The position numbers and the translations under genes were made by a program. The notes under the pieces are model-generated. The model was not told the origin of the DNA. It saw nothing but the letters and a program-made list of their open reading frames with translations, and searched no databases. From assembly GCA_021819205.1 (NCBI GenBank), contig JAKARV010000002.1, positions 1-64,000 on the forward strand: a stretch of DNA of 64,000 nucleotides, written 5' to 3'. The DNA comes from Actinomycetes bacterium (lineage in GTDB: Bacteria; Actinomycetota; Acidimicrobiia; Acidimicrobiales; Acidimicrobiaceae). Of the stretch, positions 43,972 to 53,001 are shown one piece after another. The first letter of the stretch is position 1; the number at the start of each line of letters is the position of its first letter.

Positions 43972-45072
43972 GTGAGATCTTCAAGGCGCTATCGCGCAAG
44001 ACGGAGGTTTGCGGTTCTCGGTTTGGTGGCCGGGATGGTGATTGCCGCGACTCTCGTGGTTGAGTTCAGGGCTCCGAACATCGCTGCTCACCGGTCCCGT
44101 TCGGCGCAGAAGCCGAAGAGGGTGACCCGGCAACCGAAGCCGGTAAGGCCCGCTTCTTCGCAAGTACTGCCCCAGATTCAAGGTGTCGGCGAACTCTCCG
44201 TTCAAGTGAGTGAACCGGGAAGGTTGATGTGTCCACCGTCGACGGGCACGTGCTTGCCGCGAAGCTTTCTGCTCCACGTCTACTACCCGAGCACATTTTC
44301 GACTGGTGGAACTCCGCTCGTTGGGGCACCGGTTGCGACCGCTCGCGACCCATACCCAGCCATTGTTTTTGCTACCGGCTTCAATATGGACCCCAGTGGA
44401 TACCTTCAACTTATCGATGGTTGGGTGCAGGCTGGTTACGTGGTGGCTGCCCCTCGCTTCCCGCTGGATTCGGCTTGGGCGTTGAACCATTACGGTGTCA
44501 ACCTCTCCAACGTGAGGCTTGCCGACGCTTTCGAGTCCGACATGCTCAACGAACCTGGCGATATGGAGGCTGCCGCGAACGAGCTCTCGGCGCTCAACTC
44601 CCAACCAAGTTCGGCTTTGCATGGGAAGGTGAATACCGCAGAGGTGGCCGCCGCGGGTCAGAGCGATGGCGGTGACGCTGCCTTGGCTCTGGTCGACAAC
44701 ACCTGTTGCAGGGATACGGCGATCAAGGCGGCAATGATCTTGTCGGGGGCCGAGTTCTCCCCATACGGCGGAGCTTACTTCGGCACATCGATTCCACTGC
44801 TGATCGTCCAGGGAACGGCGGATCCGATTAACCCCCCCGGGCTTTCAGCGGCGATCTACCAGGGGGCCCAGCCGCCAAAATACCTGATTTGGCTGCAAGG
44901 GGCGGATCATCTCGTCGGTTACACCTCTTTCAACCCATATGAGCAGGTGGTGATGAATGCTTCACTAGCGTTTCTCGCCACCTACTTGCGTGGAGAGCCG
45001 CTCTCGGTGTCTAAGTTGGCAGTGGTGGGAGACGTGAACCAAGTGGCGAGCGAGCAGTACGATGCGGGCTAA
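43972..45072 (+). CDS. membrane-anchored or secreted alpha/beta hydrolase
   Basis: The N-terminus is very basic, then has a hydrophobic segment (FAVLGLVAGMVIAATLVV), so it is a signal anchor or signal peptide. The C-terminal part is an alpha/beta-hydrolase: nucleophile elbow AAGQSDGGDAAL, Asp in GTADPINPP and His in GADHLVGY, with a possible oxyanion region FATGFNMDPSG. The fold resembles dienelactone hydrolase/PET-hydrolase-like esterases. Substrate unknown. GTG 43972 gives 366 residues; starts further upstream are possible. It overlaps the downstream amidase gene by 11 bases. Confidence 0.75.
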   Translation: MRSSRRYRARRRFAVLGLVAGMVIAATLVVEFRAPNIAAHRSRSAQKPKRVTRQPKPVRPASSQVLPQIQGVGELSVQVSEPGRLMCPPSTGTCLPRSFLLHVYYPSTFSTGGTPLVGAPVATARDPYPAIVFATGFNMDPSGYLQLIDGWVQAGYVVAAPRFPLDSAWALNHYGVNLSNVRLADAFESDMLNEPGDMEAAANELSALNSQPSSALHGKVNTAEVAAAGQSDGGDAALALVDNTCCRDTAIKAAMILSGAEFSPYGGAYFGTSIPLLIVQGTADPINPPGLSAAIYQGAQPPKYLIWLQGADHLVGYTSFNPYEQVVMNASLAFLATYLRGEPLSVSKLAVVGDVNQVASEQYDAG

Positions 45073-46195
45073 CCCGTGGATGATCGGGCCTGTTGTCGAT
45101 GTCGGCGGTGCCGGGCCCTCGGTTGTGGTGAAGGATCTAATCGATATTGCTGGCACCAGGACCACCGCGGGATCGCCCTCGCTCGCCGCGATTGCGCCGG
45201 TCGCTCTAGAGGACGCGCCGGTCGTTCGTAGGATTAAGGCCGCGGGAGGCCGGATAGTTGCAAAATCGAACCTCGTAGAACTGGCCTATGGGTCGCAAGG
45301 GATCAACCCGGGATTCGGTACCCCGCAAAACCCTCGGTCTCCGGAACTGATTCCCGGCGGTTCTTCCTCGGGATCGGCGGTGGCGGTTGGCATTGGCGCG
45401 GTCGATGTTGGGATCGGTACCGATACCGGTGGTTCGATTCGGATCCCCGCAGCGTGTTGCGGAGTATACGGTTTAAAAACCACTCATGGATCGATGCCTA
45501 TGGATGGATGCTGGCCGCTTGCGCCCAGTCTTGACACCATCGGGCCGCTCGCAGCCACCTTGAAAATGCTCGCGGAAGGGTACCGTTTGTTGGGAGGGGA
45601 TCCCTGGACTGGGGTAGCGCCGGAAGCAATTCGGGTTTTGTCCAGCGGTGATGGGCGTTTTGACGCGGCAGTTGAACGGATAGCAGCGTCACTCGGGCGG
45701 CCGGTGGAGAAGATAGAACTCGATCTTGGCGAGCTGTGGCGCCTGGGCGACACGGTCATGGGGTTCGAGGCAGTTCGTTCCGCGGCTCGGCTCGACTGGA
45801 GCCGTCTCGACCCCAAGGTCGGCAGCCGACTCCTCCAGTCGCAGAAGATATCACCGTCGGAGTATCTCGACGCCCTTGGGTCGAGGCGTGGCTTTCAAGA
45901 GAGTTTCAGCCGGTTGCTGGATGACGGACGGGCGGTCCTGCTTCTCCCCACCATACCGTTTGCGATTCCTGCACTTGCCGAAGCCTACGACCGCTGGCTC
46001 AATGTGCTTACCCTTCCCTTCAATTACCTCGGAGTACCGGCGCTCTCGTTTCCGGTCACCGACCCTGGCGGTCTGGCCAACGGCGAGGGTGAGGAGGGCC
46101 TGGTCCCACTCTCGGTGCAGCTGGTGGGCGTAGCCGGAGGCGAAGCGTCGCTGATCTCGCTGGCTAGCGAGATCGAGGCAGTCGGCAACGCTTGA
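45062..46195 (+). CDS. amidase signature family hydrolase
   Basis: The Ser-cisSer-Lys amidase motif is visible: VVKDLIDIAG (Lys), GGSSSGSAVAVGIG (cis-Ser) and GIGTDTGGSIRIPAACCGV (nucleophile Ser) followed by GLKTTHGS. Amidase-signature enzymes hydrolyse amides, including indole acetamide, malonamide and aryl amides; the substrate is unknown here. At 377 residues it is a bit shorter than the usual 450-500, ending with a normal C-terminal PLSVQLVGVAGGEASLISLA. It overlaps the hydrolase gene. Confidence 0.85.
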   Translation: MRANPWMIGPVVDVGGAGPSVVVKDLIDIAGTRTTAGSPSLAAIAPVALEDAPVVRRIKAAGGRIVAKSNLVELAYGSQGINPGFGTPQNPRSPELIPGGSSSGSAVAVGIGAVDVGIGTDTGGSIRIPAACCGVYGLKTTHGSMPMDGCWPLAPSLDTIGPLAATLKMLAEGYRLLGGDPWTGVAPEAIRVLSSGDGRFDAAVERIAASLGRPVEKIELDLGELWRLGDTVMGFEAVRSAARLDWSRLDPKVGSRLLQSQKISPSEYLDALGSRRGFQESFSRLLDDGRAVLLLPTIPFAIPALAEAYDRWLNVLTLPFNYLGVPALSFPVTDPGGLANGEGEEGLVPLSVQLVGVAGGEASLISLASEIEAVGNA

Positions 46196-46220
46196 ACGGT
46201 CCGTTAGCTGCTTAACTAGC

Positions 46221-46248
46221 TTGCTTTAATCCGTTCCTGGTGTTAAAC
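46221..46248 (+). promoter_or_regulatory. candidate promoter before the small MftB-like gene
   Basis: TTGCTT (46221-46226), a 16-base spacer and TTAAAC (46243-46248) resemble a sigma-70 promoter. It lies about 80 bases before the small ORF and 25 bases after the amidase stop. Unverified. Confidence 0.3.
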
Positions 46249-46327
46249 TGCTCTGCCTAGACTGCGGGGGTTCCTGCCGAGATGGCGATGTTGGCGCAAG
46301 TCCACCGTGGCAGTCGGGAGCATGGTG

Positions 46328-46600
46328 ATGGCTGTTGCTGCAGAAAACGCGTCTGAAGGCCCTGGAGAGCACTTGGTGCGCTACCGCTGGCGGGAGACGG
46401 TTGACCTTCAACCCAGTCGGTTTGGGTTTAACTTGTACGACCGGGAGGGTCGGAGAATCGTCTCGGTTCAGGGTCGGAACGCGGATCTGGTGCGTTCCTT
46501 GGCCACGAAAGATGTGGTGGTGTCCAGCAGAGACCCCGGCTTGTTCGAGCTTTTCGACTTTCTGATCGACTTCGGCCTGGTCGAGCCGGTCGACTGGTAG
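46328..46600 (+). CDS. 90-residue protein resembling mycofactocin MftB (PqqD/RRE-like)
   Basis: The central stretch, ETVDLQPSRFGFNLYDREGR followed by R-I-V-S-V, shows the pattern V-x-L-x-P-x-x-F-G-x-x-x-Y-x(4)-R-R that I associate with the N-terminal part of MftB, the RiPP-recognition-element (RRE/PqqD-like) partner in mycofactocin synthesis. It ends with LFELFDFLIDFGLVEP, like the last helix of a winged-helix RRE. The resemblance is from memory and needs a profile search. It is preceded by GGGAG seven bases upstream (ATG 46328; ATG 46322 is close). It is not next to any mftA or radical SAM gene in the window. MftE-like and aminotransferase genes lie within 4.5 kb. Confidence 0.5.
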   Translation: MAVAAENASEGPGEHLVRYRWRETVDLQPSRFGFNLYDREGRRIVSVQGRNADLVRSLATKDVVVSSRDPGLFELFDFLIDFGLVEPVDW

Positions 46601-46795
46601 CCAAGTGCGGCCGGTGATCGTTCCGAGCGCCACCTTTGCGCTGTTGGCGGGGGGTGCTTCTTAACGGCGCTTTGAGAGCGCTGAGCGCGGCGACTCCGGT
46701 CTGGTGCGGCGAAGTTCGTTGAGCCATCGAGCAAGTTGCGCCGGGCAAATGTTAAAGATTGCGATGCTGGCAGTCGAGGGCGTCTATGGAGCGCG

Positions 46796-48460
46796 ATGGA
46801 AGATAAGTGTCAACATGCCGACTATACAGTGGAAGGAGCCCTAGGGGCGATCTTGGGCGCTGTTCGAAGCTTTGCCTCCGAGACGAAACAGGATGAGTTG
46901 CTCGATCGGGTTTGCGACACCACCTGCGACGCTCTCGACTTTGGCGCGGTGTCGATAGCGCTTCTTGATGAGGACGAGTGCTTCCGGATCAAGGCGCGGA
47001 CGGATCGCAGGAAGGGCGTTGACTGGACGCCGGAGAGCGAGTTCCGGCTTCCGCTCGCTGACCTCAATATTTTGTTCAAGATTGGCACCAAGATTGGGGA
47101 CGCCATTTGGGTCGATGGACGCAATGAGATGGTCACTCGGCTGGCGAAGCGGGGTTCGGTGCTGGAGAAGCCCGTATCGATACAGCCCTCCGCATGGCTC
47201 TCGACTTCGATGCTGATCGTTCCATTCAACCGCTCTCCTGAAGGACTTTTTGGACTCCTTCTCCCCGAGGACCCATACGACGGGAGAGCGCCGTCGTCAC
47301 TTCTCGCCCTGCTGCTTTCGACTTTGGCGAGCTTTGCCTCCATTTCGATCCAGCTTCTCGAGAAGCGGAGCTACGGAGATGCCCAGCAGCGCATCCTCTA
47401 CGCTCAGCGCCTGCGAATTGCTCGGGTATACCGAGCCTCCGGGGCGGTTCAGCGAGCCGGACAGCTGCAGGAGATGCTCCAAGCTACCGCGGATGCGGTG
47501 ACCGGGGCCGGAGGTTTCCGGAAGGCGGTTATTTACTTGCGGGAAGGGGAGCTTCTCGAACTCAGGGCGACTTCGGGCGTCACCGCCGCCGAGGCGGGCG
47601 ATCTCGACTCGGGTTCTCCGGTTTCGCTTGCCCACTTTGCGGGCGTTATGCAACCGCAGATGCGGATTTCCCGGTCCTACCTCTTTGACAAGCACCGCTA
47701 CTCAATCCCCAGGGGATTGGAGCCCTTCATCGTTGCTCTGGGGAGGATGGCGGGGACCGGGGAACCTTTTGGCGTGGATGAAATTTTGACCGTCCCAATC
47801 ACGGACCAGCAGAAACTGCTGGGAGTGATCTCGGTGGCTGGACCGGATGATGGGGAGTCACCGAATCTCGAGCAGATTCAAGCGCTGGAGTTCTTTGCCG
47901 ATCAGGCGGGCACTGCGGTATCGCAGATGGTGTACTTTGACGAACTTAAGTCGCTGGCCGAGCGCGATCCGCTCACCGGGTTGTTCAACCGGAGGAGTTT
48001 CTGGAACATTGTCGACCAGGTCGTCTCGTCGGCGAGAGGCGCCGGACTGTCAGTCGCGGCGTTGTTTGTCGATATCGATCACTTCAAGGCTGTCAACGAC
48101 GAGCTGGGCCACGCGGTTGGCGACTCGGTGATCAAAGAGGTCGCGAAGGCTCTCTCCGGGCGCCTCCGCTCCCAAGACGTAATCGCCCGTTTTGGCGGTG
48201 AGGAGTTCGTGGTATTGGTGATGGGCGTCGACGTCTCCCAAGCCACGTCTCTTGCCGAGTCGCTAAGGATGGTCGTCTCCGCGGTGGAGGTCGCCGACCT
48301 GACCGGTGCGTTGACGATCTCGGTTGGGGTTGCCGTGGCCGAGTCGAAGAGCGCCGTCTTCTCGGCGCACACCCTAGTCGAGGAGCTGATACGGAAAGCC
48401 GACGCCGCGCTCTACCGAGCCAAGGTATTCGGCCGCAACCGGGTAGAGGTGTACCGCTAG
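46796..48460 (+). CDS. GAF-GAF-GGDEF diguanylate cyclase
   Basis: Two GAF-like sensory domains fill residues about 10-200 and 215-375. The C-terminal GGDEF domain contains DPLTGLFNRRSFW, FVDIDHFKAVNDELGHAVGD and the active-site GGEEF (within RFGGEEFVVL). An RSQD five residues upstream of GGEEF forms a product-inhibition I-site. It should make c-di-GMP. The partner phosphodiesterase is not in the window. ATG 46796 with a GGAG is preferred; a TTG at 46736 is possible. It is cytoplasmic: no transmembrane segment is seen. Confidence 0.85.
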   Translation: MEDKCQHADYTVEGALGAILGAVRSFASETKQDELLDRVCDTTCDALDFGAVSIALLDEDECFRIKARTDRRKGVDWTPESEFRLPLADLNILFKIGTKIGDAIWVDGRNEMVTRLAKRGSVLEKPVSIQPSAWLSTSMLIVPFNRSPEGLFGLLLPEDPYDGRAPSSLLALLLSTLASFASISIQLLEKRSYGDAQQRILYAQRLRIARVYRASGAVQRAGQLQEMLQATADAVTGAGGFRKAVIYLREGELLELRATSGVTAAEAGDLDSGSPVSLAHFAGVMQPQMRISRSYLFDKHRYSIPRGLEPFIVALGRMAGTGEPFGVDEILTVPITDQQKLLGVISVAGPDDGESPNLEQIQALEFFADQAGTAVSQMVYFDELKSLAERDPLTGLFNRRSFWNIVDQVVSSARGAGLSVAALFVDIDHFKAVNDELGHAVGDSVIKEVAKALSGRLRSQDVIARFGGEEFVVLVMGVDVSQATSLAESLRMVVSAVEVADLTGALTISVGVAVAESKSAVFSAHTLVEELIRKADAALYRAKVFGRNRVEVYR

Positions 48461-48647
48461 CCGGCTTCGGCAACTTGGCATCTCGGTGTCTTGCGGTATC
48501 GATGCTTTTCCCGCCCGAGGCCGTTGGTCAGGCCGGGAACGGTTCGCGGCTCGAGCGCCGTCGCGGCTTTTACCGGCAAAGACCGGTGGGTTCGCCAGGT
48601 TTGAGGTGCAGTGGCGGTAGGGTGATTCGAGAGTGGAAGGATCGAAG

Positions 48648-49904
48648 ATGAGTCACTTCTGGCACCCCTTTGGCCAGCTTTATCAGTCGGCAACGAGCCC
48701 AATAATCTTCGAACGTGGCGAAGGAATCTACGTCTTCGACTCGGACGGTAAGCGCTACATCGATGCAACCGCCGCGTTGTGGTATGCGAATGTTGGCCAT
48801 GGGAGGCAGGAGATCGCCGAGGCGATCTTTGCCCAGGCACGCTCTTTGGCCGGGTACTCCGCTTTCGGCAACTTCTCCAACCAGCCCGCCGAAGAGCTTG
48901 CCGAGTTCCTTTCGGCGCGGTCGCCAATGCCGGACACTGAGATCTTTTTCGTTCTTGGTGGTGGTGATGCGGTGGAGACCGCCGCCAAGCTGGCCAGGCG
49001 ATACTTCTACGAAATCGGGGAGCAAAATCGCACAATTTTGATCTCTCGGACTAACGGGTACCACGGCACTTGGGGTTTTGGCACATCGGTTAGCGGCATT
49101 CCCGTCAATCGGGCGGGCTTTGGCGAGTTGGTTCCGGACACCATTCAAGTTCAGTGGGACGACTCAGAGGCTGTCGAAGAGGCTATAGTCCGTTCTGGCC
49201 CGGAGCGCATCGCCGCGCTTATCGTCGAGCCGGTCGTTGGAGCAGGGGGGGTTTACCCACCGCCAAGCGGTTATCTGGAGGCAGTCTCGGGGATATGCGC
49301 GCGCCATGGGGTGCTCCTCGTCGTAGACTCGGTGATCTGCGGGTTTGGACGTTTGGGGAGTTGGTACGGGATAGAGCGTTTCGGCGTGGTTCCCGATATG
49401 GTAACTTTTGCAAAAGGAGTCACCAGCGGTTACCTTCCCCTTGGAGGGGTGGCGGTCTCGGGGCGAGTGGCGGAGCCATTCAAGACGCCGGGCAGCCCGG
49501 TATTCCGCCACGGTCCAACCTACGGCGGTCACCCCACTTGTGCGGCGGCCGGAGTCGCCAACTGCAAGATCTTGGAGGAGGAACACATTCTGGAGCGGGG
49601 GTCATTGCTGGAGGGCGAGCTTCTGGAGTCCCTGTTACCCGCCCAGGAGTCTCCGCTGGTAGCGGGTGTCCGGGGTGGAACCGGGCTGTTGGCGGCGGTT
49701 GAGCTTGGCCAGGCTACCTTGGACGATCATCCTGGCGTTCTCGACCGGCTTGCCGGTTTTGCCCGGGAGCGTGGGATAATAACCAGGGTGCTTGGAAGAG
49801 GAGTCGCGGTATCTCCGCCGCTGATAATCGAGCCGGAGGAGATCCAGATGATTGGCGGAGGCCTCATAGAGGCGCTAAACGACCTTGAGAAATCGCTGAA
49901 ATAG
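48648..49904 (+). CDS. class III (omega-type) aminotransferase
   Basis: A PLP fold type I enzyme. The PLP Lys is in VTFAKGVTSGYLPLGG; a GGGDAVETAAKLARRYF phosphate block and NGYHGTWG are present. The motif that binds the pyridine nitrogen reads VVDSVICGFGRLG, where most class III enzymes have DEV; the Asp is kept. The start ATG 48648 has GGAAGG seven bases upstream. Donor and acceptor are unknown. It sits between the diguanylate cyclase and the convergent creatininase-family gene. Confidence 0.85.
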   Translation: MSHFWHPFGQLYQSATSPIIFERGEGIYVFDSDGKRYIDATAALWYANVGHGRQEIAEAIFAQARSLAGYSAFGNFSNQPAEELAEFLSARSPMPDTEIFFVLGGGDAVETAAKLARRYFYEIGEQNRTILISRTNGYHGTWGFGTSVSGIPVNRAGFGELVPDTIQVQWDDSEAVEEAIVRSGPERIAALIVEPVVGAGGVYPPPSGYLEAVSGICARHGVLLVVDSVICGFGRLGSWYGIERFGVVPDMVTFAKGVTSGYLPLGGVAVSGRVAEPFKTPGSPVFRHGPTYGGHPTCAAAGVANCKILEEEHILERGSLLEGELLESLLPAQESPLVAGVRGGTGLLAAVELGQATLDDHPGVLDRLAGFARERGIITRVLGRGVAVSPPLIIEPEEIQMIGGGLIEALNDLEKSLK

Positions 49905-49920
49905 ACGGGTCTTCGGCCAG

Positions 49921-50655
49921 CTACCGGTTGCGAAAGAACTCGTCAAAGGAGCAGACAAGGTCGTCTGTGAAGGCTGCCATTATCGCTAAGCCCTCCTCTT
50001 GATTGGCGCCCAGGGGAAACTCGTTCTGTTCCAATGCGAGATCGGTACTTGCGGCTTCGTTGAGAAGTATGGTTGGCGACCTTGTGTTGCCGTTGTGCGA
50101 GGAGGAATCCGGGGCGTTTACGGCCTCGGGAGCAATTGCGAGTAGCATCGACGTCTCCGTCCGGCCGGCGTGGAAGTCTGGCGACCACATTCCCACCGCC
50201 GTCTCCGGCAGCTCCCATCGGTTGGCGGCATCCATCAGAACGTGCATGCGCGGTATCCAAAACGGGATGCGGGCTTCGATCAGGGCGTTCAGGTTCTCTC
50301 CATGGGCGCTCACGGCTATGGCGTTCATCCCCTGGGGGAGGCACTTCGTCAAGGATCTCAGAGTATTGGCCATGAGCTCCTCGGTGATTGCAAAGGTGCC
50401 CGCAACGTTGCGGGCTTCCAGCGATACCGAGTAGGGGATAGTGGGTCCAACCACCACCGAGTCGGGACGCTGCCTCGCAAGCTCCTCGACCAATGCGTTG
50501 GTTATTATCGTGTCCGTGGTGACCGGAAGGTGCACGCCGTGGTTCTCTACCGACCCCACCGGGATCACAAAGACTTTCGGCGCTTCCAGGTGCTCCACAA
50601 AGATGTGGTTGGTCCGATCGAGATTCAAATCTGCTTCCCTTGGCCAAGTTATCAA
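49921..50655 (-). CDS. creatininase-family amidohydrolase, MftE-like
   Basis: The metal ligands of the family are preserved: VGSVENHGVHLPVTTDT (Glu, His, Asp), AHGENLNAL (His) and HAGRTETSMLLAI (Glu). This 244-residue enzyme resembles MftE, the creatininase-like peptidase that cleaves the MftC-processed precursor in mycofactocin synthesis, in the HAGxTETS-x-LL segment and length. However it also deviates: GHGGN is AHGEN and the GSxEQHGPH loop reads GSVENHGVH. It could instead be a generic creatinine amidohydrolase-family enzyme. TTG 50655 is the start used. Convergent with the aminotransferase gene. Confidence 0.7.
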   Translation of the reverse strand: MITWPREADLNLDRTNHIFVEHLEAPKVFVIPVGSVENHGVHLPVTTDTIITNALVEELARQRPDSVVVGPTIPYSVSLEARNVAGTFAITEELMANTLRSLTKCLPQGMNAIAVSAHGENLNALIEARIPFWIPRMHVLMDAANRWELPETAVGMWSPDFHAGRTETSMLLAIAPEAVNAPDSSSHNGNTRSPTILLNEAASTDLALEQNEFPLGANQEEGLAIMAAFTDDLVCSFDEFFRNR

Positions 50656-51065
50656 CCTGCCGCCACGGATACGCTAAGGCGGTTGCCCTGCCGAAGCTGC
50701 GGCACGGTAAAAGTGTAGTTCAGCTTTTTGGCGCTCTTCCAGCCTAATCAAGGTTTTGCACTAAGCAACCTTGGGCTTGGTTGCGGGATGCAGCTGGCAA
50801 AACCCCGTAAGAGTACTCGCGCGGCGGTTGGGCTGGCGCCAGGCGGGGCGGCTTTTCCAGCTGATTGTAGTTGAGTTGTTCTGGCAAAGCGGCGAGGTTG
50901 GGGTGCCGCTTTGCATGGCAGCTGTCTCAAGAGACGTGGTGGTGCCGTCGGCTACCGTTGCGCTAAGCTAAGAAGTCATCCGTTTGGGGGACTGTGATTC
51001 AGTTCCGCTGGAGTTTCGCGAAGCTGGGCGTCTTTTGGCGGTGCTTGCCACCGGATAGCGAGGTT
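50656..51065. other. intergenic region with two hairpins
   Basis: About 410 bases without a convincing gene. A hairpin at 50694-50726 (AAGCTG paired with CAGCTT, inner CAC/GTG) is followed by a T run and looks like a plus-strand terminator, although no plus-strand gene precedes it nearby. A second hairpin at 50765-50784 (GCAACC/GGTTGC, eight-base loop) has no T run. The divergent promoters for the creatininase-like and histidine-phosphatase genes should be here. Confidence 0.4.
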
Positions 51066-51575
51066 GTGTTGGAGATTATCTTGGTTCGGCACGCTCACAC
51101 CGGCAGCCCTCTTCCTGGCAGTGCCGACCTCGGGAGGCATCTCAGTGATGTCGGCCAGGAGGCGGGGGACCGGCTTGCGGCTGAGCTGCTTGCGCACTTG
51201 CCTGCGAGAATCATCTCCTCGCCCTACCTCCGCTGCATCGAGACGATCCAGCCTTTAGCGAGCAAGCTGGACCGGATTGTCGAGGTCGACGAGCGCCTTG
51301 GCCAGGAGGCATCCGACCGGGAGGTTCAGGATTTTGCCAACCTACTGCTCTCCCAGTCGGACTCGGTCGTAGTGGCGAGCCACGGTCCAACAATTCGCCG
51401 GCTGGCGCTCGCCATCCTCGATCCTCAGGGAATTGTCTTAGACGGCGAGGCGATCTCCCTGGTAAAGGCTTCAGCGTTGATTTTTGAGATCGACGGCGAG
51501 ACCTACCCCAGAATGGTCTCATCGGCGTCGAGGATGGGGTACCCAGGGTACGAGAAAACCCGGCTGTTTGGTTGA
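51066..51575 (+). CDS. histidine phosphatase superfamily protein (SixA-like)
   Basis: A 169-residue branch-1 histidine phosphatase. The phosphoacceptor motif is LVRHAHTG (RH at the N-terminus) and the second His is in VVVASHGPTIRRLA. Size and lack of the alpha-helical subdomain resemble SixA-type phosphohistidine phosphatases. Substrate unknown. The open frame begins 72 bases earlier, but GTG 51066 leaves the RHA block close to the N-terminus as in relatives. Upstream of xseA, 49 bases away. Confidence 0.75.
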   Translation: MLEIILVRHAHTGSPLPGSADLGRHLSDVGQEAGDRLAAELLAHLPARIISSPYLRCIETIQPLASKLDRIVEVDERLGQEASDREVQDFANLLLSQSDSVVVASHGPTIRRLALAILDPQGIVLDGEAISLVKASALIFEIDGETYPRMVSSASRMGYPGYEKTRLFG

Positions 51576-51624
51576 CGAGTGCAGCGGATGCCGCTTCGGT
51601 GATCTCCGGGAGTAGGCTGGCGCC

Positions 51625-53001
51625 GTGCATTACGAAGACGGCCGCACCTCTCCGTTAACCATCAAGGATCTTTGGAATGAGGTAAGGCGAAGGCTGGGAA
51701 GCTTCTCTACCGAGGGTGTATGGATACGGGGCACCATCAGGGACTTCAAGTACTCTCAGCACGTCTATATGTCATTGGAGGAGTCATCCGGCTCAGACCC
51801 GAAGCCCAGGGTCTCGGTGCGAATCTGGGGACAGAACGCCCAGCGGATCCTCGCCGAGCTAAAGCTGCGGGGTCTTCCAGCATTGGCGGATGGACTTTCT
51901 TTGGTCGCTCACGGGCGGCTGGATCCCTACCTTCCGCGGGGAACGATATCTTTCGTACTCGATGCTATCGACTACGAGGCCCTCCGGGAGGAGGCGCGAA
52001 AAGAGGTCGATCGGATCCGGCATGCACTCCAGAAGGAGGGGATCTACCACGCCAACCGGCAGCTTTACGTTTCCGCCGTTCCGCTCCGTATCGCCTTGGT
52101 CACTTCCGGCGCCGGTACTGTTCAGTTCGACTTTGGGAAGCTTCTAGCAGAGAGCGGGTACGCGTTTTCTACCACCTTGGTGCCGACGCCAGTCACCGGC
52201 GAGCACGCAGGTGAGTTGGTTGCATCGGCGATACGGTACGCGAGCGGGCTGGATGTGGACCTGGTAGTGGTGGTGAGGGGCGGAGGCGCCCAGTCAGAGC
52301 TGGCGGTCTTTGACTCTGAGCCGGTGGTACGGGCCGTGGCGACCTCGGCCAAGCCAGTATGGTGCGCCATTGGGCACGCCGCGGACGAAGTGCTGATCAA
52401 CGAGGTGGCAAATCGCGCTTTTGACGTTCCCCAGTCGGCGGCGCGTGCTGTGGTTGATCGGGTCGGCGAGTATCTTCGAGCTTTTGGTGAGACGGTAAAG
52501 CGAGCGCGAGCACTGGCATTAAACCGGCTTGACCAGCAACGCGCGGGTTTCGATCGGATCCGGCTTCGAGTTGGGGAAAGGGCGGATCAGGCTTGTCGCG
52601 TTGAAGCGCGCAAGCTCACGGCTTTGGAGGTCGAACTTTCTCACCGGGCTAAGAATCGGATCGACGCCTCTACCGGCGGCGTCCAGATTCAACGGCGAAT
52701 TCTCGCGGTCAAAGCCGCGGCGGCGATTGCGCGCATCGATGCAGCCACTCCTGCCGTGGCGGCGTTGCGAGCCACCGCAGAGCGACGCGCGGAGGGCAGC
52801 AGGCGGGACATTGAAGCGATTGGGATGCTGCTCCAGGCGAAGGATCCGGAGTCTGTTCTGGCGCGTGGCTATGCAATCTTGGCCACAGGAGAAGGAAGTT
52901 GGATCCGGAGCCGCTCGGCGTTGCTTGCGGAGCAGGAGATCGAGGCGGTTATGCATGACGGAAAAGTAAATCTACGGCTGGCCGCAAGGGGAGGAGAGTG
53001 A
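51625..53001 (+). CDS. xseA: exodeoxyribonuclease VII large subunit
   Basis: The N-terminal OB-fold (about residues 8-90, with LGSFSTEGVWIRGTIRDF and VYMSLEE) and the central catalytic domain (VVVVRGGGAQSELAVFDSE, AIGHAADEVLINEVANRAF and DVPQSAARAVVD) are recognisable. Exo VII degrades single-stranded DNA from both ends and needs many XseB subunits. The C-terminal coiled coil binds XseB. At 458 residues it is complete. Starts with GTG 51625. It ends in TGATG shared with xseB. Confidence 0.92.
   Translation: MHYEDGRTSPLTIKDLWNEVRRRLGSFSTEGVWIRGTIRDFKYSQHVYMSLEESSGSDPKPRVSVRIWGQNAQRILAELKLRGLPALADGLSLVAHGRLDPYLPRGTISFVLDAIDYEALREEARKEVDRIRHALQKEGIYHANRQLYVSAVPLRIALVTSGAGTVQFDFGKLLAESGYAFSTTLVPTPVTGEHAGELVASAIRYASGLDVDLVVVVRGGGAQSELAVFDSEPVVRAVATSAKPVWCAIGHAADEVLINEVANRAFDVPQSAARAVVDRVGEYLRAFGETVKRARALALNRLDQQRAGFDRIRLRVGERADQACRVEARKLTALEVELSHRAKNRIDASTGGVQIQRRILAVKAAAAIARIDAATPAVAALRATAERRAEGSRRDIEAIGMLLQAKDPESVLARGYAILATGEGSWIRSRSALLAEQEIEAVMHDGKVNLRLAARGGE

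Noticed and set aside
46749-46844. Short ORF (31 codons) containing VEGVYG, considered as an MftA-like precursor
   Set aside because: It overlaps the diguanylate cyclase start in another frame, VY is not at its C-terminus, and it lacks the Cys-Gly-Val-Tyr ending of MftA.
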